Shown here: positions 1 through 5,063 of the stretch, piece by piece | How positions within the stretch are numbered: position 1 is the stretch's first letter | Layout: the number at the start of each line of letters is the position of its first letter | Source: Pseudomonadota bacterium | GTDB taxonomy: Bacteria; Pseudomonadota; Alphaproteobacteria; RF32; CAG-239 | Reading direction: 5' to 3' | DNA: 5,622 nucleotides | Assembly (NCBI GenBank): GCA_021617435.1 | Contig: JAJWCP010000075.1 | Location: 1-5,622, forward strand | The notes under the pieces: generated by a model | The model's database searches: none | Told to the model about the DNA's origin: nothing | The model's input: only the letters and a program-made list of their open reading frames with translations | Position numbers and translations under genes: made by a program

Positions 1-12
1 GGAGAAAATAAC

Positions 13-960
13 ATGTCAGAATACGTTACTAAAGTTTTAATCATCGGTTCCGGTCCTGCCGGATACACCGCCGGTATTTACGCCGCCCGCGCCGGCTTAA
101 AACCTGTTTTGGTTTCAGGCAGTCAAATCGGCGGACAGCTCACCATCACCACTGAAATTGAAAACTTCCCCGGTTTTGCCGAACCGATTTCCGGTCCGCA
201 ACTTATGGAAAATATGCGCAAACAAGCCTTAAATGTCGGTGTGCAGATTATTGACGATAAAATCACGGAAGCAGATTTAAAAAAACGCCCGTTTATCTGC
301 AATTCTGAAAACGGCAATATTTTTAAGGCGCAAGCAGTAATTATCTGTACCGGCTCATCGGCACGTTGGCTCAATTTGGAATCCGAAAAAAAATACATCG
401 GTTTTGGCGTTTCCGCCTGTGCAACCTGCGACGGATTTTTCTATCGCGGCAAAGAAGTGGCCATTGTCGGCGGCGGCAATTCGGCTGCTGAAGAAGCATT
501 ATACTTAACCAACTTTGCTTCTAAAGTTTATCTTATTCACCGCCGCGATGCTCTGCGCGCTGATGCCGTTATGCAGGAACGGGTTAAGAATCATCAAAAA
601 ATTCAAATTTTGTGGGACAGCGTAATTGATGAAGTTATCGGCACTGACAAGCCGCTTGGCGTTACCGGCATTAAAATCCGCAATGTGAAAACCGACAAGA
701 CCTCCGTTCTTAACTTAGACGGCTTGTTTATTGCCATCGGTCACCACCCCAACACCGATATTTTCCGCGAATATCTTAAACTTGACCCGGAAGGCTATAT
801 TATCACCGCGCCTGATAGCACCTCCACCAATATTGAAGGTGTTTTTGCCGCCGGCGATGTTAAAGACCCCAAATTCCGTCAAGCGATTACTTCCGCCGGC
901 TCCGGCGCTATGGCAGCCATTGAAACCGAGCGCTTTTTAACCGCGCTAGGTGAAAAATAG
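13..960 (+). CDS. trxB: Thioredoxin reductase (NADPH), TrxB
   Basis: Cytosolic FAD flavoenzyme that passes electrons from NADPH to thioredoxin. The 315 residues fit the roughly 310-320 of bacterial low-molecular-weight TrxB. Visible motifs, in order: FAD-binding GSGPAG at residues 12-17, GGQL near 40-43, redox-active CATC at 136-139 followed by DG, NADPH-binding GGGNSA at 153-158, HRRDALRA at 176-183 (arginines that contact the NADPH phosphate), and the second FAD motif GVFAAGDV at 276-283. The C-terminal RQAITSAGSGAMAA segment is intact. The start is supported by GGAG at 1-4, 8 nt before the ATG; the promoter lies outside the window. An intrinsic terminator follows the stop codon, so trxB is transcriptionally separate from the NAD genes. 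The overall sequence resembles alphaproteobacterial and rickettsial TrxB, a judgement from memory. The product call is very secure. Confidence 0.98.
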   Translation: MSEYVTKVLIIGSGPAGYTAGIYAARAGLKPVLVSGSQIGGQLTITTEIENFPGFAEPISGPQLMENMRKQALNVGVQIIDDKITEADLKKRPFICNSENGNIFKAQAVIICTGSSARWLNLESEKKYIGFGVSACATCDGFFYRGKEVAIVGGGNSAAEEALYLTNFASKVYLIHRRDALRADAVMQERVKNHQKIQILWDSVIDEVIGTDKPLGVTGIKIRNVKTDKTSVLNLDGLFIAIGHHPNTDIFREYLKLDPEGYIITAPDSTSTNIEGVFAAGDVKDPKFRQAITSAGSGAMAAIETERFLTALGEK

Positions 961-980
961 CTGCCTTTAACAAGCAACTT

Positions 981-1012
981 ATACCGCATTGTTCGCAGTG
1001 CGGTATTTTTTT
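981..1012 (+). terminator. Intrinsic terminator of trxB
   Basis: A perfect 8-bp stem, ATACCGCA (981-988) with TGCGGTAT (999-1006), encloses a 10-nt loop and runs into a T tract at 1006-1012. It lies 20 nt after the trxB stop codon. The T tract is only 2 nt from the -35 box of the next promoter, so the two transcription units are tightly packed. Confidence 0.9.
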
Positions 1013-1014
1013 GC

Positions 1015-1042
1015 TTGACTTTTAACGGGCGCATGTTACATT
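1015..1042 (+). promoter_or_regulatory. Candidate sigma-70-type promoter for the NAD operon
   Basis: TTGACT at 1015-1020 (within CTTGAC, the form favoured in Alphaproteobacteria) is a 5/6 match to the -35 consensus. After a 16-bp spacer comes TACATT at 1037-1042, a 4/6 match to the -10, preceded by TG at 1034-1035 as an extended -10. The expected transcription start is near 1049, exactly where the first leader hairpin begins. That leaves a leader of about 115 nt before nadM. I see no alternative promoter closer to nadM, and no obvious repressor operator overlapping the boxes. Confidence 0.65.
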
Positions 1043-1048
1043 AAAATT

Positions 1049-1105
1049 GTTCTTGGTGCTTGCAGGGCTTATAAGCACGGAACATCATACAACCGAGCCG
1101 AGGTT
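1049..1105 (+). promoter_or_regulatory. Structured leader element A (candidate riboswitch-like RNA) upstream of nadM
   Basis: The transcript should begin in this hairpin. Outer stem GTTCT (1049-1053) pairs with GGAAC (1079-1083), with one G-U pair. A 2-nt bulge (TG, 1054-1055) follows, then inner stem GTGCTT (1056-1061) with AAGCAC (1073-1078). The 11-nt loop contains AGGGCTTAT. A linker leads to a second small hairpin, AACC (1091-1094) with GGTT (1102-1105), whose loop carries GAGCC (1095-1099). That GAGCC can pair with GGCTT (1066-1070) of the first loop, as a kissing or pseudoknot contact. The same architecture and the identical 11-mer AGGGCTTATAA recur upstream of pncA at 1727-1784. The class and ligand are not recognised. 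The base pairing is seen directly; the regulatory role is inferred. Confidence 0.5.
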
Positions 1106-1110
1106 ATTTA

Positions 1111-1165
1111 AGAGGATAAAACTATTCTTTTATCTGCCGGAGCTCCTTATAAAGGAGTTTTTTTA
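1111..1165 (+). promoter_or_regulatory. Leader expression platform: hairpin plus Shine-Dalgarno-sequestering, terminator-like hairpin
   Basis: Two hairpins follow element A. The first pairs GATAAAA (1115-1121) with TTTTATC (1128-1134) around a 6-nt loop. The second pairs CTCCTT (1143-1148) with AAGGAG (1152-1157) around ATA, can be extended by GGAG (1139-1142) pairing with TTTT (1158-1161) using G-U pairs, and is followed by seven T residues (1158-1164). AAGGAG is also the nadM Shine-Dalgarno, 8 nt before the ATG at 1166. The same hairpin could therefore act as an intrinsic terminator and, if transcription passes it, hide the ribosome binding site. GAGCTC at 1140-1145 can instead pair with GGGCTT (1065-1070) of the first leader loop, which would open the site. 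The structure is seen in sequence; the switching is inferred. Confidence 0.6.
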
Positions 1166-1708
1166 ATGTCTGATTTCAAATACAAACACGGTCTTACCAT
1201 TATGCGCGCCCAGCCTTTTCATATTGGGCACGCCTTACTGATTGACCGTATGCTCAAAGAATGCGAGCGCGTAACCGTAATTTTAGGTTCCATTCAAGAA
1301 CAAGGCACCGCGCGCAATCCGCTTAACTACACCACCCGCAAAAAAATGATTCAAAACATTTATCGCAGTCGTCCCGAGTATGAGCGCTTAAAAATCATCG
1401 GGCTGTTTGATATTAACAATCCTGCCGAATGGGGCGAATACGTGCTTGACTTTATTGCCGAAACTTTCCCTGATCTGCCCAAACCCGATGCCTATTACGC
1501 CGGCAGCCAGTATGACGCCCACTGGTTCAAAGACTGCTTTGAGCACATTGAGCTGGTTGACCGCACCAATCCTGCGTTTCCGTTTGTTACCGGCACCATG
1601 GTGCGCGATATGATAAAATTCGGCGATAATCGTTGGAAAAACTTTATCCACCCTGAAAATCACCACATTATTGAAGACCATTTTTATCGTAAAAAAGCTA
1701 TTATTTAA
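1166..1708 (+). CDS. nadM: Nicotinamide-nucleotide adenylyltransferase, archaeal (NadM) type
   Basis: Transfers AMP from ATP to NMN, and in some family members also to nicotinate mononucleotide, giving NAD or NaAD. Nucleotidylyltransferase signatures are visible: PFHIGH at residues 17-22 (the HxGH-type ATP site, H19 and H22), GSIQEQGTARNP around 41-52 followed by a basic RKKMI segment like the family's GSxQ...NPFTxxER region, YAGSQYD at 111-117, and TGTMVR at 142-147 matching the SGTxxR ATP-binding motif. The usual GRFQP is MRAQP here. At 180 residues it matches single-domain NadM; there is no Nudix extension as in some bacterial NadM proteins. Shine-Dalgarno AAGGAG at 1152-1157 sets the start, although it lies inside a hairpin. 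It is the first gene of the operon, with about 90 nt before pncA. Substrate preference (NMN or NaMN) cannot be read from the sequence. Confidence 0.88.
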   Translation: MSDFKYKHGLTIMRAQPFHIGHALLIDRMLKECERVTVILGSIQEQGTARNPLNYTTRKKMIQNIYRSRPEYERLKIIGLFDINNPAEWGEYVLDFIAETFPDLPKPDAYYAGSQYDAHWFKDCFEHIELVDRTNPAFPFVTGTMVRDMIKFGDNRWKNFIHPENHHIIEDHFYRKKAII

Positions 1709-1723
1709 GGCGTGCTCCGCGCC
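1709..1723 (+). other. GC-rich hairpin directly after the nadM stop
   Basis: GGCGTG (1709-1714) pairs with CGCGCC (1718-1723) around the triloop CTC, with one G-U pair, starting at the first base after the TAA. It has no T tract, so it is not a terminator by itself. It may protect the nadM 3' end or insulate the structured element that begins at 1727. Confidence 0.4.
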
Positions 1724-1726
1724 AAC

Positions 1727-1768
1727 CGCCTGCGTCTTTTAAAGGGCTTATAAAAGACAGGCGTTTTT
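1727..1768 (+). terminator. Possible intra-operon terminator or attenuator between nadM and pncA
   Basis: The 13-bp bulged stem of element B is followed at once by five T residues (1764-1768), so on its own it would score as an intrinsic terminator. Only 31 nt remain before pncA, and they show no promoter, so downstream genes must depend on readthrough. I read it as a regulated or leaky terminator that may lower pncA-pncB-nadE expression relative to nadM. It could equally be no terminator at all, the Ts being the pseudoknot linker. Confidence 0.45.
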
Positions 1769-1784
1769 AACCCCCTCTAAGCCT
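1727..1784 (+). promoter_or_regulatory. Structured element B (second copy of the leader motif) upstream of pncA
   Basis: Outer stem CGCCT (1727-1731) pairs with AGGCG (1759-1763). A 2-nt bulge GC (1732-1733) follows, then inner stem GTCTTTTA (1734-1741) with TAAAAGAC (1751-1758). The 9-nt loop reads AAGGGCTTA. Loop bases GGGCTTA (1744-1750) can pair with TAAGCCT (1778-1784) over 7 bp (one G-U), giving an H-type pseudoknot whose last strand ends one base before the pncA Shine-Dalgarno AAAGGGA (1786-1792). The layout and the 11-mer AGGGCTTATAA repeat element A at 1049-1099. Its position suits ligand- or protein-dependent control of pncA translation. The pairings are visible; function and ligand are unknown. 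Confidence 0.5.
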
Positions 1785-1799
1785 GAAAGGGAATTTAAC

Positions 1800-2438
1800 A
1801 TGAACAACCGTATTCTTATGCGGATAGATTTTCAAAATGACTTTGTTCACCCGCAAGGTGACCTTTCTATCTGCAATCAAAATCTTATTGAACGCCATCA
1901 AAAATTTTGCGCCAATCTGCAAGCCGGTATGTTTGATACCATAATTGACTCATATGACACGCACTTTCCGCAAAACTACCACCAAACTATTGAATCGCAA
2001 AACTTTCCGCTGCACTGCGCTTACGAAACATGGGGTTGGCAATCAGCCGCGCCGTTCAAAGATAACATTAAAGTGGTAAATATTTTTAAGTCAACCACCA
2101 ACATCTGGAATGAAAAACGCACCTACTCTGCATTAAGCCAAGATTTTGCCGATAAAGAAGTATTCCTATGCGGCGTTTTAAGCGATATTTGCGTAATTCA
2201 AGCCATGAACGGCTTGTTAAAACGCGGCGCTAAAGTTTGCGTATTTGAAGATTTGTGTCAGGGATTAAATGAACAGATACCTGATATTGTATCCCGCCCC
2301 AAATATACTGATGCTCTTCAAAGCGGACAGTTAAAAAGTATCACCTCCGCCCAATTTTTTCGCTCAGAACTGTTAAATAAAAAAATTGAGCATAATTTAG
2401 TTACCCCAACCTCAAAGGAATTTAGCCATGCAGAATAA
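1800..2438 (+). CDS. pncA: Nicotinamidase, PncA family (isochorismatase fold)
   Basis: Hydrolyses nicotinamide to nicotinate and ammonia in the cytosol, the entry step of deamidating NAD salvage. The cysteine-hydrolase triad is complete: D10 in RIDFQNDF, K97 in IFKSTTNIW, and C131 in GVLSDICV. Metal ligands as in characterised PncA proteins are also present: D53 and H55 in DTHF, H61, and H72 in the LHC segment. This separates it from metal-free isochorismatases and supports nicotinamidase. The length of 212 residues is normal. AAAGGGA (1786-1792) precedes the ATG by 7 nt. The gene overlaps pncB by 11 bp, which suggests translational coupling. Its neighbour pncB uses its product, which strengthens the call. 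About the last 20 residues beyond the core are hydrophilic and unremarkable. Confidence 0.9.
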   Translation: MNNRILMRIDFQNDFVHPQGDLSICNQNLIERHQKFCANLQAGMFDTIIDSYDTHFPQNYHQTIESQNFPLHCAYETWGWQSAAPFKDNIKVVNIFKSTTNIWNEKRTYSALSQDFADKEVFLCGVLSDICVIQAMNGLLKRGAKVCVFEDLCQGLNEQIPDIVSRPKYTDALQSGQLKSITSAQFFRSELLNKKIEHNLVTPTSKEFSHAE

Positions 2439-3894
2439 TCTTTTACAATCAGGAACCCCTTTTTATTGCGATTTATACCACTTAACCATGGCGCAAGCAT
2501 GGTTTGCCGACGGCAAGCATAACGAGCCTAAAACCTCGGAAGCGTTCTTCCGCAAATGCCCGTTCGGAGGAAGCTACTTATTAAGCGCCGGCTTAAATGA
2601 ATTTTTGGAGTGGGTGCAAAATTGGCATGTTTCCGATAAAGACATTGCCTACCTTGCCAAGCTGAAAAACGCAGACAACTCCGTCATGTTTCAGCCTGAA
2701 TTTTTACACTTTTTACAAGGAGAGAAATTATCCTTAAACATTAGAGCGATACCGGAAGGCGAAATTGTTTTTCCTAATGAGCCGATGTTAAGCGTAAGCG
2801 GTCCATGTTGGCAGGTTGATATGTGCGAAGCGGCATTTTTAAACATTTTCAATGCCCAAAGTTTAATTGCCACCAAAGCCTCGCGTATGGTAAACGCCGC
2901 CTGCGCCGACGGCGTTAATCGCCCGATTATGGAGTTTGGCTTACGCCGCGCGCAAGATATAGGCTGCTTTGCCCCTACCCGCGCCGCCTTTATCGGCGGT
3001 TGCTCCGGCACCTCTAACCTGAAAGCCGCCGAATATTACGGCATACCACCCAAAGGCACCATGGCGCACTCGTTTGTTATGAGCTATGAAAACGAACTTG
3101 ACGCCTTTATTGCCTACCTTAAAGCTTCTGTCGGCAACAGCACTCTGCTGATTGACACGTATGACACTCGTCAAGGTATTAAAAACGCTATTACCGCCTC
3201 GCAAAAAACCGGCGTAAAATTGCAAGGCGTGCGCATAGATTCCGGCGACCTCGCCTATTGGGCAAAAGAGGTCAAAAAATTGCTCAATGAAGCCGGTATG
3301 GCTGATACCAAAATTTTAGCCTCAAATGACTTGGACGAGCATTTAATTGAAAACCTCGTTATGGTGCAAAAAGCGCCTTATGATATGTTTGCTGCCGGCA
3401 CCAAACTGGTCACCGCATACGACACACCGGCTTTGGGCGGCGTGTTCAAAACCAAATCATATAACGGCGAGCCCAAAATTAAAATTGCCGAAGGCAAAAC
3501 CACCATTCCGGGAGCAACCGATGTTATCAGAATTGTGCGCAACGGCAAATTTGAAGGCGATATTATCACCTTGCAAGGCTCTGAATTTATTAAAGACGGA
3601 AAACTGACCCGCAGTCTTAATTCATACCGGCTAAATTCCGATATCGGCGAATATGCCGTATTCAAATGCGGCGAAGAAGCCTATTCTTTGTTAAAACCGG
3701 TGGTAAAAAACGGCAAATTAATCAATCAAAATTTTGAGAGTTTACCTGAAATAAAAAGCCGCGCCGAACAAAATTTACGCTGTCTTGACAGCGCGTACAA
3801 ACGGCTTGCCAACCCGCATATTTACGGCGTAGGTTTAGAGCAAAATTTACACACCTTGCAACAACAATTAATCAAACAACATCAGGAGCGTTAA
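2428..3894 (+). CDS. pncB: Nicotinate phosphoribosyltransferase, type 2 (PncB family)
   Basis: Joins nicotinate to PRPP, with ATP hydrolysis, to give nicotinate mononucleotide (the Preiss-Handler step). The N-terminal DLYHLTMAQAWF (residues 15-26) and the following FFRKCPFGGSYLLSAGL are characteristic of the roughly 440-490-residue bacterial and human-like type. Further motifs: EFGLRRAQ (169-176), GTSNLKAA (194-201), KGTMAHSFVMSY (209-220) whose H214 corresponds to the phosphorylated catalytic histidine, DTYDT (243-247), RIDSGDL (269-275), and phosphate-binding GTKLVT (324-329). A NAMPT (NadV) identity is less likely because of these NAPRT-type motifs and the nicotinamidase next door. AAAGGA (2414-2419), 8 nt upstream and inside pncA, sets the start. 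It is followed by nadE after 1 nt. The 488 residues look intact. Confidence 0.93.
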   Translation: MQNNLLQSGTPFYCDLYHLTMAQAWFADGKHNEPKTSEAFFRKCPFGGSYLLSAGLNEFLEWVQNWHVSDKDIAYLAKLKNADNSVMFQPEFLHFLQGEKLSLNIRAIPEGEIVFPNEPMLSVSGPCWQVDMCEAAFLNIFNAQSLIATKASRMVNAACADGVNRPIMEFGLRRAQDIGCFAPTRAAFIGGCSGTSNLKAAEYYGIPPKGTMAHSFVMSYENELDAFIAYLKASVGNSTLLIDTYDTRQGIKNAITASQKTGVKLQGVRIDSGDLAYWAKEVKKLLNEAGMADTKILASNDLDEHLIENLVMVQKAPYDMFAAGTKLVTAYDTPALGGVFKTKSYNGEPKIKIAEGKTTIPGATDVIRIVRNGKFEGDIITLQGSEFIKDGKLTRSLNSYRLNSDIGEYAVFKCGEEAYSLLKPVVKNGKLINQNFESLPEIKSRAEQNLRCLDSAYKRLANPHIYGVGLEQNLHTLQQQLIKQHQER

Positions 3895-3895
3895 A

Positions 3896-4672
3896 ATGAC
3901 TGAAAAATTATGGAATAATCTTAAAGATAAACTTAAAGCTTATTGTGTAAGCAACGGATTTAAAACGGTAATTTTAGGATTGTCCGGCGGTATTGACTCG
4001 GCTTTAACCGCCGTGCTTGCCGCTGATGCCTTAGGCGGTAAAAACGTCACCGCAATTATGATGCGCACCAAATACACCTCGCCTTTAAGCATAAGTATTG
4101 CTCGTGAAATTTCTAAGCTTAACGGCTTAAATTATCATGAATTAAATATTCAAAACTTAATTGATGAAGAGCGCCGCTTTTTGCATAACGCTTTTGCGGA
4201 AGAACCCAAAGGCATAGTTATTGAAAACTTGCAAGCGCGTGCCCGCGGCAAAATTTTAATGGCGTGGTCAAACCAATACGGCGGATTAGTGTTAGCTTGC
4301 GGCAATAAATCTGAAGCCTCCACCGGATACTGCACCTTATACGGCGACACATGCGGCGGCATTGCCCCTATCGGCAATTTATATAAAACCCAAGTTTTTG
4401 AGCTTGCCAAATGGCGCAATGAGCAAAGCCGCGTTCTTCCGCAAGAAGTTATTGTCCGCGCCCCGAGCGCCGAGCTTGCCTTAAATCAAAAAGACGAAAA
4501 CACCCTGCCGCCTTATGCCGCACTTGATAAAATTTTAACTTTATATCTTGATGCACATAAAAACGAGGCGGAAATTATTGCTGCCGGATTTGAAAAAGCA
4601 ACGGTTGAATGGGTAATAAAGCGTTATCAGGCAACAGCTTTCAAACGCCTGCAAATGCCTCCGGCATTATAG
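3896..4672 (+). CDS. nadE: NAD synthetase, stand-alone synthetase domain (NadE)
   Basis: N-type ATP pyrophosphatase that adenylates and amidates NaAD to NAD. The P-loop SGGIDSA (residues 30-36), ENLQARARG (110-118), GNKSEASTGYCTLYGD (136-151), K164 in YKTQVF, PSAEL (190-194) and QKDENTLPPY (198-207) are all present. These match the C-terminal half of the long glutamine-dependent NadE proteins better than the E. coli ammonia-type enzyme, yet there is no N-terminal nitrilase-like glutaminase domain. The ammonia source is therefore free ammonia or a separate amidotransferase; PncA releases ammonia, though channelling is speculation. The chain stops at RLQMPPAL, where related proteins usually continue for about 20 more residues. 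No forward frame after the stop restores that tail. AGGAG (3884-3888) lies 7 nt before the ATG, 1 nt after the pncB stop. A terminator follows. Confidence 0.9.
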   Translation: MTEKLWNNLKDKLKAYCVSNGFKTVILGLSGGIDSALTAVLAADALGGKNVTAIMMRTKYTSPLSISIAREISKLNGLNYHELNIQNLIDEERRFLHNAFAEEPKGIVIENLQARARGKILMAWSNQYGGLVLACGNKSEASTGYCTLYGDTCGGIAPIGNLYKTQVFELAKWRNEQSRVLPQEVIVRAPSAELALNQKDENTLPPYAALDKILTLYLDAHKNEAEIIAAGFEKATVEWVIKRYQATAFKRLQMPPAL

Positions 4673-4674
4673 AA

Positions 4675-4729
4675 TTTAAGCACCCCGCCGGAGACACTCT
4701 CATCGGCGGGGTTAAACTTTACTTTTTTT
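4675..4729 (+). terminator. Intrinsic terminator of the NAD salvage operon
   Basis: CCCCGCCG (4683-4690) pairs perfectly with CGGCGGGG (4704-4711), extended by A4682-T4712. Inside the loop, GAGA (4691-4694) pairs with TCTC (4698-4701) around CAC. TTTAA and TTAAA flank the stem and may extend it past a small bulge. A run of seven T residues (4723-4729) follows, 11 nt beyond the core stem. Opposite-strand transcripts would meet the same stem but without a clear U tract, so bidirectional use is only possible. Confidence 0.88.
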
Positions 4730-4829
4730 CATCTGGTATTTTGGCGGGGATATATTTGTCCCACCCGCGCGCTTTTATCCTAACCGGCATCGCAATCATC
4801 AACAAAATCAGCCGTAAATATTTTTGCAT
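4719..4829 (-). CDS. Possible small hydrophobic-leader peptide, unrecognised
   Basis: A 36-codon minus-strand ORF starting MQKYLRLILLMIAMPVRIKA and ending IPAKIPDEKK. The basic start, hydrophobic stretch (roughly residues 5-16) and charged tail look like a signal peptide or single membrane anchor with a short exposed end. The start is uncertain. The ATG at 4829 has a weak AAGG (4841-4838) 8 nt upstream. An ATG at 4835 gives 38 residues. A GTG at 4847 gives 42 and would overlap the stop of the preceding ORF as GTGA, typical of coupled genes. Its stop lies just beside the nadE terminator T tract. Codon choice resembles the real genes here, but length alone cannot exclude chance. I do not recognise a family. 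Confidence 0.35.
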   Translation of the reverse strand: MQKYLRLILLMIAMPVRIKARGWDKYIPAKIPDEKK

Positions 4830-4843
4830 TTTCATAGCCTTAT

Positions 4844-5011
4844 TCACCTATCCGAATGCTTTAAATCCATACCTTTGGTTAAATTAGGCAATTGGCTTTG
4901 CTTCAAACCGCCGGTGGTGCCAAAGCCACCAGTATTACTAAGCCCGAAAGCGCTCTTTTGCGGTTTGTACGGCTCAAAACCTGAGCCCGTATTCAGCGGC
5001 TTTGGCTGCAC
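4844..5011 (-). CDS. Possible short Gly/Pro/Thr-rich protein or gene remnant, unrecognised
   Basis: Minus-strand reading frame, open from 5026 down to a TGA at 4846-4844. It encodes a polar chain containing SGFEPYKPQKSAFGLSNT, then a glycine-threonine-rich GGFGTTGG, ending KGMDLKHSDR. The composition looks protein-like, while the two overlapping plus-strand readings here are poorer or lack a start. The only in-frame start candidate is a GTG at 5011 without a Shine-Dalgarno. An ATG at 5030 lies in another frame and reads MITDTAGAAKAAEYG; removing one base in the GGG near 4993-4991 would join it to this frame. That suggests a frameshifted remnant, a sequencing slip, or chance. It sits between the stop of the membrane-protein gene at 5064 and the small ORF at 4719-4847. 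No family is recognised. Confidence 0.3.
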   Translation of the reverse strand: MQPKPLNTGSGFEPYKPQKSAFGLSNTGGFGTTGGLKQSQLPNLTKGMDLKHSDR

Positions 5012-5063
5012 CGGCTGTATCAGTAATCATTATTTTAGGATTTATATATGCGGTGCTCTATTA

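Noticed and set aside
1049..1165. Assignment of the nadM leader to a known riboswitch class such as NAD+-I or NAD+-II
   Set aside because: The genomic context fits, but I cannot match the loop AGGGCTTAT or the bulged stem to a remembered consensus, so naming a class would be guesswork without a covariance-model search.
1771..1791. CCCT (1773-1776) pairing with AGGG of the pncA Shine-Dalgarno
   Set aside because: Only four pairs with a long loop, and it competes with the stronger 7-bp pseudoknot pairing, so not reported as a separate element.
2691..3225. Two overlapping minus-strand frames of 94-106 codons inside pncB
   Set aside because: They are antisense shadows of a gene with intact family motifs throughout; neither has a ribosome site or protein-like composition.
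4609..4887. Plus-strand 92-codon frame across the nadE end and the terminator
   Set aside because: It starts inside nadE, reads straight through the strong terminator stem, and has no ribosome binding site. Its hydrophobic part is antisense to the minus-strand peptide.
4913..4933. Inverted repeat TGGTG / CACCA near the glycine-rich frame
   Set aside because: Short and imperfect, explained by alternating glycine and threonine codons on the minus strand, and without a T tract or other regulatory context.
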